A stretch of 64,000 nucleotides of DNA from Thermotogaceae bacterium (lineage in GTDB: Bacteria > Thermotogota > Thermotogae > Thermotogales > Thermotogaceae): NCBI GenBank assembly GCA_027077795.1, contig JALWTT010000006.1, positions 186,001-250,000 on the forward strand, written 5' to 3'. Shown one piece after another: positions 1 to 9,227 of this stretch; the first letter of the stretch is position 1, and every line of letters begins with the position of its first letter. Made by a program: the position numbers and the translations under genes. The notes under the pieces were generated by a model. The model was not told the DNA's origin and did not search any database. It saw nothing but the letters and a program-made list of their open reading frames with translations.

Positions 1-1
1 C

Positions 2-1894
2 TACGAGGTTGCAAAACATTACTACGATCTTTACAAAGGTGGTCAGCTCAGTGAAAGCGAGGCGAAGAAGCTAGCCGAGGAGGCCATAGGCTCGATAAGG
101 TTTGACAACGGTGCTGGGTATGTCTTCGTTTTCAACGAGAAAGGCACCACAATCGTTCACATTGAGAAATCCCTGGTGGGGAAGAACTTGTGGAACCTCC
201 AGGATCCAGATGGCGTTTACATAGTAAGAGAACTCACAAAGGTGGCGAAAGAGGGCGGGGGATTTGTTCAGTACAAATGGCCGAAGCCCGGAGAAAAGGA
301 ACCTCAGCCAAAGCTTTCATATGCTGTGTTCTTTGATCCGTGGGATTGGATGATAGGAAGTGGTGTCTACATAGACGATGTGAAAAAAGAGCTGGTGAAG
401 ATTCAAGGTGACATCTGGGAGGATTTGAGGAAAACCCTCATGTCTGTGAAACTCGGGAAAAGCTCTTATCCGGCTATCCTTTCGGCTGATGGAACTTTGA
501 TCATGTACATAGATAGAAGTCTTGAGGGGAAGAAGGTGGTCTTCAAAGATGTGAGAACCGGTGAGAACCTCCTGGAGAAATTCCTTCAGAACAAGAACAA
601 GATATTCCACTACTGGTATAAAAAGCCCGGAAAAGAAGGGGCTTTCGAGAAGATAGCTTACATAGGTTGGATACCATCGAAGAAGTGGATGGTTCTTGTA
701 ACCGCTTATGAGGATGAGGTCATGGGTGGCGTGAAGAAGGCGATGTGGACGAACATAGTTGTCATGATAGCTGGCGGTGTGATGATTTTCTTAGTGATAT
801 GGCTGATCATAAGGAGTGTTGTGGTGAAGGCCATGAAGAAGCTAGAAGAGTTTGCGACGAAAGTTGGAGGCGGTGATCTGACAGCTGAACTTGATTTTGA
901 GAGCGAAGATGAGATAGGAAGAGTTGCAAAAGAAGTAAATGAGATGAGAGATAGCCTGATGGAAATTGTCAAGAACATAAAGAGAGCGGGAAAAGATATA
1001 GAGGAAATGGCGAGTGATATGTCCACCATTGCAGAGGACATGAGCTCGGCTGTGGACGGCGTTATGCAGAGTGTTGACAAAGTTTCGAGCATGGCTGACA
1101 ACGTCGCAGCAGCTGTTGAGGAGACAACTTCCTCAATTGAGGAGGTTGCATCGAGTGCCCAAATGGTCTCAAAGACAGCCGAGGAGCTTTCACACCAGAG
1201 CTCGATGCTCAAGGAATCCGTTGGCCAAGGTGAAGAAGCACTTGAAATCATCGTCCAGAGGGTTAAAGAGGTTTCAAACGAATCGCAAAACGCTGCGGGT
1301 AGAGTGCAATCTCTCACAGATTCCACGAAGAACATAGAGGAAATAGTCGATACTATAAACTCCATCGCTGAACAAACAAATCTCCTGGCGCTGAACGCTG
1401 CAATAGAAGCGGCTAGAGCTGGGGAAGCTGGGAAAGGATTCGCAGTGGTGGCTGATGAGATAAGAAAACTTGCTGAGGAGAGTAGAAGATCGACTGAACA
1501 GATTTCTGGAATCCTTTCCAGCATAATGGAAGAAGCTAAAAGTGTGAGGGATATAACAGCTAAGCTGGTTGAGATGATAGAAGAGATGAGTGGGGAAAGT
1601 GACAGGATCTCTGGGGTGTTCAAATCCATAAGTGATCAGGTCAACGCGCTTGACAACGTGACGAACAACCTCGCTGCATCCTCTCAGGAGCAGAGCGCTG
1701 CAGCTCAAGAAATAAGTGCGGCCATGGATAACGCCACGAAATCTGTGAACGAGGTCGTTGATGAGATCGATGGTGTGAAAGAGCAAGTTGTATCGCTCGT
1801 TGATCAGAAAGACAGGCTAATGAGTTCTTCCGAAAAGCTTGTAAAACTGGTGAGGGACTTCGAGCAAGCTATCGGTAAGTTCAAGACTGAATGA
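2..1894 (+). CDS. Methyl-accepting chemotaxis protein, 5' end cut by the window
   Basis: Chemoreceptor that senses a small ligand outside the cell and controls the CheA/CheW kinase. The frame is open from base 2, so the N-terminus lies outside the window. Visible parts, in order: a Cache-type sensor repeat (ending [13 protein letters not shown]), a second Cache-like repeat (ending [13 protein letters not shown]), one membrane segment near 750-820, a HAMP linker ([17 protein letters not shown]), and a long methyl-accepting coiled coil with the conserved hairpin tip ([19 protein letters not shown], then [18 protein letters not shown]). This is a dCache-type receptor. Followed by an intrinsic terminator, so probably the end of its unit. 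Family assignment is secure; the ligand is unknown. Confidence 0.95.
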   Translation, partial: YEVAKHYYDLYKGGQLSESEAKKLAEEAIGSIRFDNGAGYVFVFNEKGTTIVHIEKSLVGKNLWNLQDPDGVYIVRELTKVAKEGGGFVQYKWPKPGEKEPQPKLSYAVFFDPWDWMIGSGVYIDDVKKELVKIQGDIWEDLRKTLMSVKLGKSSYPAILSADGTLIMYIDRSLEGKKVVFKDVRTGENLLEKFLQNKNKIFHYWYKKPGKEGAFEKIAYIGWIPSKKWMVLVTAYEDEVMGGVKKAMWTNIVVMIAGGVMIFLVIWLIIRSVVVKAMKKLEEFATKVGGGDLTAELDFESEDEIGRVAKEVNEMRDSLMEIVKNIKRAGKDIEEMASDMSTIAEDMSSAVDGVMQSVDKVSSMADNVAAAVEETTSSIEEVASSAQMVSKTAEELSHQSSMLKESVGQGEEALEIIVQRVKEVSNESQNAAGRVQSLTDSTKNIEEIVDTINSIAEQTNLLALNAAIEAARAGEAGKGFAVVADEIRKLAEESRRSTEQISGILSSIMEEAKSVRDITAKLVEMIEEMSGESDRISGVFKSISDQVNALDNVTNNLAASSQEQSAAAQEISAAMDNATKSVNEVVDEIDGVKEQVVSLVDQKDRLMSSSEKLVKLVRDFEQAIGKFKTE

Positions 1895-1914
1895 AAAAAT
1901 CTCAGCTATTCTCC

Positions 1915-1939
1915 TCGCCCCCATGCGGGGGCGATTTTT
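1915..1939 (+). terminator. Rho-independent terminator after the chemoreceptor
   Basis: Perfect 8-bp stem TCGCCCCC / GGGGGCGA with an ATGC loop, followed directly by TTTTT. It begins 20 bases after the receptor stop codon. Confidence 0.9.
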
Positions 1940-1951
1940 GTGTTGAAAGAT

Positions 1952-1973
1952 GGAATTGAGAGTGTTCAATTCC
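1952..1973. repeat. Perfect 8-bp inverted repeat upstream of the importer operon
   Basis: GGAATTGA and TCAATTCC separated by 6 bases, about 35 bases upstream of the predicted -35 of the dpp-type operon. It could be an operator or a small hairpin. Function is not shown by the sequence. Confidence 0.4.
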
Positions 1974-2008
1974 GTTGAGGTGCTATGTGCTTGATGATTT
2001 AATATCAC

Positions 2009-2038
2009 TTGCGAAGTTAAGCTTAAATATGGTATACA
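2009..2038 (+). promoter_or_regulatory. Predicted promoter of the dpp-type operon
   Basis: TTGCGA, 18-base spacer, TATACA, then an AAGGTG ribosome-binding site just before the GTG start at 2077. Sigma-A-like by eye only. Confidence 0.45.
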
Positions 2039-2076
2039 ACCCGTTGTAGGGAAAAGGAAGGGAGGAAGGTGAAAAG

Positions 2077-3654
2077 GTGATAAAGTACATATCCAAAAGG
2101 GTTGTACAAATAGTCATCCTGCTTTTTATATATGTCACGATAGTCTATTGGCTCATGGAGGCTATGCCTGGGAGTTTCATAGATCAATATCTGATGAACC
2201 CAAAGCTCACACCGGAGGCTAGAGAGGCTATCAAGAAACAATTTGGATATGACAAGCCGGCTTGGGAGAGATATTTGATCTATATGGAAAACTTCGTTAG
2301 AGGTGACTTGGGAGTATCATTCACATATTACCCTAGAAAAGTTTTCGACATAATAAAGGAAAGGCTTCCAAGGACCGTTTTTCTGTTTGTCACATCTACG
2401 CTCATATCCTACATCGTTGGTTATGGTCTTGGAAAACGCATAGCGTGGAACAGAGGTAGGTTATCCGACAAGGTGGCAACGTTCACTGGGATCATATTCT
2501 GGACGATATTCACACCAATTCTGATAACCTTCAACATTTGGTTTTTTGCGATAATCCTGAAGAGCTTAGCTGCTCGTGAAATCTTCCTGGCGGTGATCAC
2601 AGCCATTGCATCCTACATAGCTGGACATGCTGTGGCTCATAAAATCCTCTCGAGGAAGAAAAACCCCAACGTCATTCACGCCTTCGTAGTAGTAGCTTTG
2701 TGGTTTGTATACTCCGTTCTCATGCTGAACCTGGCGTCATCTAGTTTCATAAGAGCTTTGACACTTTCCATACTCCTTCCAGCTGTGGCGTTCTACTTGA
2801 TAGGGTATATGATAGGTAGCAAAGCTGCGGCTAAGCTTTTCAGAGTGTATGGGAGGAAGTTCGAAAAGGAGGGAGTTACTGAGACCCTCCTTTGGACAGT
2901 GGTCACCCCCATTCTGATGGTGATAAGTATGGTAGCCCTCGATGTGGTGCTGAAGAACATGCCGCTCAACCAGTTCATAGATCCAGAAATCTGGAAAAAC
3001 GCTCCATTTGGTTCTCAGCAAGTATTCTTGGATCTCCTATGGAGTGGTTTGATAATAGTTCTAGCATACACGGTGGCAATAGGAGTCTCGGTGAAGCAGA
3101 AAACACTATCTGCAAAGAAGAAATGGTTTTGGGGAATAATGACGATAACCTTTGTAGCGATAGCGATTTGGTGGGCGAACGCTAAGTATATTGACCCTCA
3201 AACCACAAAAGCTTTCTACATGGGAAGGTACGCCGCGGATATAATCATGCACATGATCCTGCCGATACTCACCTTAACAATACTCTCTTTTGCCGGATCG
3301 ATGCTCGTTATGAGGGATACTATGCTCGAGATAATCAAAGAGGATTACATAACCACCGCTAGAGCTAAAGGTCTTCCCGATCATGTCATCAGAGATAAAC
3401 ACGCCGCTAGGAATGCGCTCTTGCCACTCGTTACGAACTTCGTGATAAGCCTTGGTTTCACAGTCAGCGGAGGGGTCATAACTGAGACGATGTTCTCGTG
3501 GCCTGGAATGGGAATGGCTTACCTTGAAGCGCTTCGTGCTCAGGATGTCCCGCTCCTCGTGGGACTTCTGGTTTTCACCGGGGTTTTCGTCCTCTTTGCA
3601 CATCTAGTTGCAGATATCCTCTACGCGTTCTTGGATCCGAGGATAAGGTACTGA
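2077..3654 (+). CDS. ABC importer permease, DppB/OppB family, with extra membrane insertion
   Basis: Inner-membrane channel subunit of a peptide- or oligosaccharide-type (family 5) ABC importer. At 525 residues it is about 200 longer than usual DppB proteins. TM1 lies near residues 9-28, followed by the usual GDLG-containing external region. The C-terminal part carries the coupling loop (TTARAKGLPDHVIRD) and the GGVITETMFSWPGMG segment. Between TM2 and the core lies a hydrophobic insertion (residues about 125-375) in which a TM-rich stretch is seen twice (FWTIFTPILI and LLWTVVTPILM), suggesting an internal duplication. GTG start chosen from AAGGTG five bases upstream. First gene of a four-gene operon with no binding-protein gene. 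Confidence 0.9.
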   Translation: MIKYISKRVVQIVILLFIYVTIVYWLMEAMPGSFIDQYLMNPKLTPEAREAIKKQFGYDKPAWERYLIYMENFVRGDLGVSFTYYPRKVFDIIKERLPRTVFLFVTSTLISYIVGYGLGKRIAWNRGRLSDKVATFTGIIFWTIFTPILITFNIWFFAIILKSLAAREIFLAVITAIASYIAGHAVAHKILSRKKNPNVIHAFVVVALWFVYSVLMLNLASSSFIRALTLSILLPAVAFYLIGYMIGSKAAAKLFRVYGRKFEKEGVTETLLWTVVTPILMVISMVALDVVLKNMPLNQFIDPEIWKNAPFGSQQVFLDLLWSGLIIVLAYTVAIGVSVKQKTLSAKKKWFWGIMTITFVAIAIWWANAKYIDPQTTKAFYMGRYAADIIMHMILPILTLTILSFAGSMLVMRDTMLEIIKEDYITTARAKGLPDHVIRDKHAARNALLPLVTNFVISLGFTVSGGVITETMFSWPGMGMAYLEALRAQDVPLLVGLLVFTGVFVLFAHLVADILYAFLDPRIRY

Positions 3655-3667
3655 AGGGGTGAAATGG

Positions 3668-6511
3668 ATGGCTAAGAGAACAGAATCTATTTGGAAAACC
3701 AGATGGGATCTGTTTTTGAAATCCTCAAGAACGAACTGGGAGCTTTTCAAGGAACGGAAGATAGCTATATTCGGTCTAGCTGTTATCATACTCTTTGGGG
3801 TTTTTGGAGCGCTTTATCCGGCTTACAAAGGTTACATGAACAACAGGTATGTGAGGCAGCTTGATGAGATAGCCAAACGGATCTACAGTGCATATGAAGA
3901 GAACCTCCAAGAGGCTTTCCTTCAAAGCAGGTCGGATATAGACTACACACTCAAGGTGCAAAGTGTGTCTAATAGGCTTGAAAAGGAGATAGATGATATA
4001 TTCAAAGTTCAAGGAATGAACGCTCAGAATACCTTCAGGGACAGTGTTCAGGATGCAGTTGAGGGATATTTCGACTACAACGCTCGGAAGGCTATGTTCG
4101 ATTATATAAAGGACACTCTGAGAAGTTCGAAGAATGTCAACGAGGCTGCGGAAAAGATAGCCAAGTATTTCTACGCAAAAAAGATAGAGAATTTCATAAA
4201 TGACACAGGAGTTTACGAGAAGAGTCAAATCGTTTGGAAATTTTTAGACAGGGAGAAGATAGAGGAGAACCTCAAAAAGTGGGCTAGAAGCGACCCCGTA
4301 TCTTTTGCGAAGTTTCTCACAGCATATCAGATATACTACAAGCCTGATGATATAGAGAAACGCTTTGATGAGATTATGAGGGTCCTTAGGTCGAAAGCCA
4401 GTCTTGATGTGTTTCCACTTTTGGCAAGCCCCGAGGCACTCGATGGAGCGGTTAAGACGAAGGAACTGAAGAGTGCTCTCCTGGATACCGACGTTCTGTA
4501 CTACATTTCACTCGTGTACGATCTCGGCATGAGTAAGGAAGAGATAGAGAAAAAAAGGTCGGATCTGGCGGAGATGTTTGCAGAGTCCCCAGATTTCGAC
4601 ACATATTCTCAAGCCATTCTCCAGAAAGAGATCGCAGAGATGTTCACAAAAAGCAGAGAAGACTTGGAGAAATTTTTGGAAAGCATGGTTAAGGGCCATA
4701 TAAAGCTGGAGATAGTCAAGAACTTCGATTTCAATTACATAGCTAAAGAGAGAGCTGTGAGGAATTCTCTGGAGTTCTTCGATGAGAAGTTTCCACAACT
4801 TGTGGGATTGTGGAAATTGCTCGATGAATCTGAGAATGCGTACAGAGAGAAGAGGTATGAGAAGCTTGAGGAAGCACTTGGAGAACTTTCAAGAAGGCTT
4901 TCCACCCTGACAAAACTGAAAGGCTCTGTCGCGATAATAGGTTTTTGGGTGGACAGCTTGGAAGGTGGAAACTGTGGATACAAAGATGGAGAGCAAAGGA
5001 TAGGACTCAACTTCAGGAACATAGATTCAAAACTCGCGCCATATCTCTCTGGGATAGTTCAAGCTATATTCAAGGTTAATGGTGGCAAGCTGAGAGCGTT
5101 TGCCCAAAAGATTCAAGACACCCTTTCCTCTTCGAAAAAAGCTTCCTCGGAAGAGATCTTCCAAAAGATGTCAGAAATGGCTAAAGGCTTCATAGATCAA
5201 GCAAGATCTGGTAAGAAACCGGATTTCAAAGAACTTGAAGACATGCTGTCGAGGTATTACCTAACGAGAAGTGAGGATGAGGAGCTTTCGAAGACCCTGA
5301 GCAGTGTGAGAAACCTTTTAAGGGAAGCCTCTGAAGGAGTGGTGGTTTACGATCTTCATTACCTGGCTGAATTCTTCTCCGGAAAGATAGAATCTTACCT
5401 CGGGAAAGGGGAGTTCCTATCTGAGGTTCAAAGTGAGGATAATCAGTTCAAGGAGATCCTGAAGGGTAAGAAGAAAGTGGAGGATATAAACAAGCTTTTA
5501 ACGGATTTTAACGAGCTCATCCGGCAACTTGTAGTGAAAGTGGCATCTCTGGACTTGAAAGATGTAAGGCTCACGAGTTACTACAGGGAGTTGACGGAAT
5601 CCCTAGTGAATGTCTACGACCAGTATTTGAACACGATAAAGAATGTGTTGAGTAGGGAAGGTCTGAATCCAACCGATTCCGTCGCATCATCGATCATAAA
5701 ATCCGCAGCTTTCATAGAGCTCTATGAGGTATCGAAGGCGTATTTCTTCTCAAGTAAACCGTATGATCCTATCACGGGAAATGATGGACTACTTTCAAAC
5801 CCAGCTAGGCCTTCACCAATGCATCCTTTTGGCACAGATCCACTCGGCAGAGATGTGTTGAGTCAGATGATGTACTCAACTCCTAGAGAGTTCATTTTGG
5901 GTGTCACAGCAGCGTTCATAACGGTGTTCATAGGTACGATAATAGGGGCCACCTCTGCTTATTATGGTGGCGCTGTTGACACATTCTTCATGAGGTTAGC
6001 TGACATAATAATGCTGTTTCCATCTTTACCGCTTCTGATGGTCCTGTCTGCTTTCATAGAGCTGACACTTTTCAAACTCGCTCTGATAATAGGTGTTATA
6101 TCCGGTTTCGGATCGATAACCATTGTGCTCAAATCTCAAGCCTTGACGGTTAAGGTGCGCCCATTCATAGAAGCCGCCAAGAGCGCTGGAGGATCTGACT
6201 GGTACATAATAAGAAGGCACATAGTCCCGAACATCCTGCCTCTGTCATTCCTCTACATGATGTTCTCAGTCACAGGAGCTATATTCACAGAGGCTGTCTT
6301 GAGTTTCTTTGGATTGGTGAATATAAAGATGAGTTGGGGAATAATCCTTTACACCGCGAGTAGTCAGGGGTATTTGATAGGGACGAACATAGGTACCTTC
6401 TGGTGGCTGTGGGTTCCAGCTGGTGTGGCCATAACTCTGATATGTTCGGCGTTCTACTTCCTGGGTAGAGGGCTTGAGGAGATAGTCAACCCAAGGTTGA
6501 GAAAGAGGTGA
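3668..6511 (+). CDS. ABC importer permease, DppC/OppC family, with giant external insertion
   Basis: Second channel subunit of the family-5 importer. About 947 residues against roughly 300 for normal DppC. TM1 is near residues 33-53. The conserved core resumes only near residue 715 with HPFGTDPLGRDVLSQ and contains the coupling loop (EAAKSAGGSDWYIIRRHIVP) and the final TM segments. The intervening 640-odd residues are charged and helix-prone, lack obvious TM segments and should lie outside the membrane. I see no known domain there. ATG 3668 is preferred over GTG 3659 because GGGGTG sits six bases upstream. Sits 13 bases after the DppB-type gene. Confidence 0.9.
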   Translation: MAKRTESIWKTRWDLFLKSSRTNWELFKERKIAIFGLAVIILFGVFGALYPAYKGYMNNRYVRQLDEIAKRIYSAYEENLQEAFLQSRSDIDYTLKVQSVSNRLEKEIDDIFKVQGMNAQNTFRDSVQDAVEGYFDYNARKAMFDYIKDTLRSSKNVNEAAEKIAKYFYAKKIENFINDTGVYEKSQIVWKFLDREKIEENLKKWARSDPVSFAKFLTAYQIYYKPDDIEKRFDEIMRVLRSKASLDVFPLLASPEALDGAVKTKELKSALLDTDVLYYISLVYDLGMSKEEIEKKRSDLAEMFAESPDFDTYSQAILQKEIAEMFTKSREDLEKFLESMVKGHIKLEIVKNFDFNYIAKERAVRNSLEFFDEKFPQLVGLWKLLDESENAYREKRYEKLEEALGELSRRLSTLTKLKGSVAIIGFWVDSLEGGNCGYKDGEQRIGLNFRNIDSKLAPYLSGIVQAIFKVNGGKLRAFAQKIQDTLSSSKKASSEEIFQKMSEMAKGFIDQARSGKKPDFKELEDMLSRYYLTRSEDEELSKTLSSVRNLLREASEGVVVYDLHYLAEFFSGKIESYLGKGEFLSEVQSEDNQFKEILKGKKKVEDINKLLTDFNELIRQLVVKVASLDLKDVRLTSYYRELTESLVNVYDQYLNTIKNVLSREGLNPTDSVASSIIKSAAFIELYEVSKAYFFSSKPYDPITGNDGLLSNPARPSPMHPFGTDPLGRDVLSQMMYSTPREFILGVTAAFITVFIGTIIGATSAYYGGAVDTFFMRLADIIMLFPSLPLLMVLSAFIELTLFKLALIIGVISGFGSITIVLKSQALTVKVRPFIEAAKSAGGSDWYIIRRHIVPNILPLSFLYMMFSVTGAIFTEAVLSFFGLVNIKMSWGIILYTASSQGYLIGTNIGTFWWLWVPAGVAITLICSAFYFLGRGLEEIVNPRLRKR

Positions 6512-6516
6512 GATAC

Positions 6517-7524
6517 ATGGAAAGAACCGTTCTAAAGGTTGACAACCTCAAAATGTGGTACAAGACAAAAATGGGGTATGTTCGGGCGGTTGATGGGATA
6601 TCCTTCGAGCTGAAGGAAGGGGAGTCTTTGGGAATAGTTGGAGAATCGGGATGCGGAAAAACCTCGGTCTCAATGACCGTACTCAGGCTCCTGCCGGAGA
6701 ACGCAGAATTCAAAGGTGGGCATATATACTTCGATGATGGATCTGGTCCAGTTGATGTGGTTTCTTTGCCAGAGGATGAAATGAGGAAATACAGGTGGAG
6801 AGGTATGTCGATGGTATTCCAGGCTGCTATGAACTCACTAAATCCGGTCTACAGAGTTGGAGATCAGATAGTTGAAGCCATACTCAACCACTTTCCAGAC
6901 ATGAGTGTCGATGAAGCCAGAGAAAAGGCAGCACAACTCTTTCAACTCGTTGGACTCGATCCCAAGAGAATGGATCAATACCCTCATCAATACTCAGGCG
7001 GAATGAAACAGAGAGCGATAATAGCGATGGCACTCTCCTGTGATCCCAGGTTGATAATAGCGGACGAGCCGACCACGGCTCTTGATGTCATTGTTCAGGA
7101 TAGGATACTCAAGGAGATGAAGAGAATCCAGAAGAAACTCAATATGGCTATGATATACATATCCCACGATATCGCGGTTATAGCAGAGGTGTCCGACAAA
7201 ATAGCAGTCATGTACGCCGGGAAGTTCGTCGAGTTTGCGGATTCGGTGACCATATTCAAAAATCCTGCGCATCCTTATACATACGGACTTATGCACGCCT
7301 TTCCAAGCGTTGTGGGTCCAAAAACCGAACTCACCACGATTCCAGGAGAACCCCCGAACCTTTTGAATCCCCCAAAAGGTTGTAGATTCGCTCCTAGATG
7401 TCCACTGGCGACGAAAGAATGTTGGGAGAAAGAACCTGAGTATGTTGAGTTGGAACCAGGGCATTGGATCGCGTGTCACCATCCGCTCGAGAAGGGAAAA
7501 GAGGTGAAATTCAATGAAAGATAA
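6517..7524 (+). CDS. ABC importer ATPase, DppD/OppD family
   Basis: Cytoplasmic ATPase of the same importer. Walker A GESGCGKTS, signature YSGGMKQRA, Walker B LIIADEPTTALD and switch His in YISHDIAV are all intact. The C-terminal oligopeptide-transporter extension has the cysteine pattern CRFAPRCPLATKEC followed by a final ACHH; in some DppD proteins such cysteines bind an Fe-S cluster. ATG 6517 is chosen because GAGGTG lies exactly six bases upstream; the GTG at 6508 overlaps the previous stop and has no good site. About 335 residues, normal length. Confidence 0.94.
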   Translation: MERTVLKVDNLKMWYKTKMGYVRAVDGISFELKEGESLGIVGESGCGKTSVSMTVLRLLPENAEFKGGHIYFDDGSGPVDVVSLPEDEMRKYRWRGMSMVFQAAMNSLNPVYRVGDQIVEAILNHFPDMSVDEAREKAAQLFQLVGLDPKRMDQYPHQYSGGMKQRAIIAMALSCDPRLIIADEPTTALDVIVQDRILKEMKRIQKKLNMAMIYISHDIAVIAEVSDKIAVMYAGKFVEFADSVTIFKNPAHPYTYGLMHAFPSVVGPKTELTTIPGEPPNLLNPPKGCRFAPRCPLATKECWEKEPEYVELEPGHWIACHHPLEKGKEVKFNER

Positions 7525-8680
7525 TAACGTGATTCTGAGGATAGAAAATCTCAGAAAACTCTTCCCGGCGGAGAGAAGGATATTTGGAAGAGTCAAGCTG
7601 TTTGTTCACGCGGTTGACGGTGTGAGCTACGAAGTGAAGAGAGGGGAATCTCTAGCTCTCGTTGGAGAGTCCGGATGTGGTAAAACCACAACGGGTAAGA
7701 TTTTAGTCGGTCTTTACGAACCCACATCCGGAAGGGTGATCATGGAGGGTGAAGATGTAACCCCGTATCTTTTCGAGAATGCCAAAAAAGCGGAGAACTA
7801 TTTAAGAGAGCAGTACCTCGAAAAGTTCAAGGATCCCTCGAAGATTGAAAATGACTTTGATAAGAAAATATACGAGCTTTATGAAAGTCTTGGAAAAAGT
7901 GGTTCAAGGTTCATAGATCATTTCTTGAGAGATAGGAAGAAAAAAATGATAGAGATAAGAAGGCGTGTTCAGATGATTTTTCAAGATCCCTACGAATCCC
8001 TCAACCCCAGAATGACGATATTCGACATAGTTGCCGAGCCGCTCAACATCCATAATATAGGTACGGTAAAGGATAGGGAGGAAAGAGTTGCAAGCTTGCT
8101 GGAGGAGGTAGGACTCACCCCGGCAGAAACCTTCATGTTCCGATTTCCACACGAGCTCTCCGGTGGCCAGAGACAGAGGGTCGCCATAGCGAGAGCTCTG
8201 ATACTCAACCCTTCGTTTGTCGTGGCCGATGAGCCAACCTCAATGCTCGATGTTTCCATAAGAACCGGTATAATGAAATTGATGATGAGGCTCAGCGAGG
8301 AGCATGGAATGAGTTACCTTTACATAACACACGACCTAGCAGTCGCCAGGTATATGGCCGATAAGATAGTTGTAATGTACCTGGGGAAGATCGTGGAAAT
8401 GGGAGATATAGAAGAGGTGCTTCACAATCCACTCCACCCTTACACAAAAGCACTCCTCGCGGCTATCCCGGTTCCGGATCCGGAGTACAAGCGTGAAGAG
8501 CCCAAGATAAAGGGATCTATCGCTAAGCCGATTAATCCACCACCAAGGTGCCGATTTTACGATAGATGTCCACTCGCAACGAAGGAATGTGAAAAGCTTC
8601 CGCACCCTGAGTTGAGAAAGGTATCTGAGAATCACTGGGTTGCTTGTCATGTGGTAGCTGGAGAAGTGAAAGGAAAATGA
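7514..8680 (+). CDS. ABC importer ATPase, DppF/OppF family, with internal insertion
   Basis: Partner ATPase of the DppD-type subunit. Walker A GESGCGKTTTGK, Q-loop MIFQDPYESLNPR, signature LSGGQRQRVAIARAL and Walker B VVADEPTSMLD are present. It has 388 residues, roughly 50-60 more than usual, because a charged helical stretch (about residues 81-150) is inserted between Walker A and the Q-loop. The C-terminus has the cysteine pattern CRFYDRCPLATKEC plus ACH. It overlaps the previous gene by 11 bases; GAGGTG precedes the ATG by seven bases. Last gene of the operon. Confidence 0.94.
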   Translation: MKDNNVILRIENLRKLFPAERRIFGRVKLFVHAVDGVSYEVKRGESLALVGESGCGKTTTGKILVGLYEPTSGRVIMEGEDVTPYLFENAKKAENYLREQYLEKFKDPSKIENDFDKKIYELYESLGKSGSRFIDHFLRDRKKKMIEIRRRVQMIFQDPYESLNPRMTIFDIVAEPLNIHNIGTVKDREERVASLLEEVGLTPAETFMFRFPHELSGGQRQRVAIARALILNPSFVVADEPTSMLDVSIRTGIMKLMMRLSEEHGMSYLYITHDLAVARYMADKIVVMYLGKIVEMGDIEEVLHNPLHPYTKALLAAIPVPDPEYKREEPKIKGSIAKPINPPPRCRFYDRCPLATKECEKLPHPELRKVSENHWVACHVVAGEVKGK

Positions 8681-8701
8681 ACGGGGACAATAGTCCCCGT
8701 T
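8680..8701. terminator. Hairpin between the importer operon and rbfA
   Basis: Perfect 9-bp stem (AACGGGGAC / GTCCCCGTT) with a four-base loop, starting at the DppF-type stop codon. Convergent genes meet here and it overlaps the rbfA stop, so it may serve both strands. The T-rich stretch is only moderate. Confidence 0.65.
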
Positions 8702-9074
8702 ATTCCTTTTCTTCATCTTTGAGGGTATCGTATCCCATCTCTTTGAGAAGTTGTTGAACTCTGACGCTTGACTCTATTCCCCTATCCTCGTGAAACCTTA
8801 TCTCTGGCGCTGTGTAAATTCTCAGATTTTTAGCCACATAGCTTCTGAAGTAACCTTTCGCCTTTTCAAAAAGATCGATGACATTTTTTCTATCCTCTTC
8901 CGAGCCCAGGTAGCTTATGTACACATCCGCATATCTTTTATCTTTGGAAAGCTTGACCCTCGAAACAGTCACAAACTCCCTTCTCACTCGTGGGTCCTTC
9001 ATACCAGCAACAGCTTCACTTATGAGCTTTTGGATCTCAGACTCCAGCATTGATTTTCTGTAGACAGGGTTCAT
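8700..9074 (-). CDS. rbfA: Ribosome-binding factor A
   Basis: Small KH-like protein that binds the 30S subunit and helps mature the 5' end of 16S rRNA. 124 residues from ATG 9074, a normal length. Typical features: the N-terminal helix (NPVYRKSMLESEIQKLISE), KDPRV, the VSRVKLSKDKRYADVYISYLG strand region, and the C-terminal core (PEIRFHEDRGIESSVRVQQLL). The upstream in-frame codons are ignored because GGAGGTG lies six bases before ATG 9074. Faces the importer operon; stands alone. Confidence 0.95.
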   Translation of the reverse strand: MNPVYRKSMLESEIQKLISEAVAGMKDPRVRREFVTVSRVKLSKDKRYADVYISYLGSEEDRKNVIDLFEKAKGYFRSYVAKNLRIYTAPEIRFHEDRGIESSVRVQQLLKEMGYDTLKDEEKE

Positions 9075-9177
9075 ATGAATCACCTCCAGCGTGATTTTAT
9101 CAGATATCTCTCTGTCGTTTTTCAACTGTCTTTATGCTATCACTGTAAAATGACTTTGAGGCACCTCTATATATCTC

Positions 9178-9207
9178 TTGACACAATATATGCATTTAGT
9201 ATATATT
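9178..9207 (+). promoter_or_regulatory. Strong predicted promoter of the DUF5320-like gene pair
   Basis: TTGACA, 18-base spacer, TATATT, 20 bases upstream of the AGGAGGTG ribosome site for the gene at 9228. The consensus -35 and strong ribosome site suggest high expression of the two tiny genes. Confidence 0.6.
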
Positions 9208-9227
9208 ATCGAGCAGGAGGTGAGGTT

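Noticed and set aside
706-1629. Long minus-strand open frame (307 codons) opposite the chemoreceptor
   Set aside because: It is the antisense shadow of the repetitive coiled-coil coding sequence, Ser/Thr-rich with no ribosome site and no family signature.
6508-6516. GTG 6508 as the start of the DppD-type gene
   Set aside because: It has no ribosome site, whereas ATG 6517 has GAGGTG at six bases.
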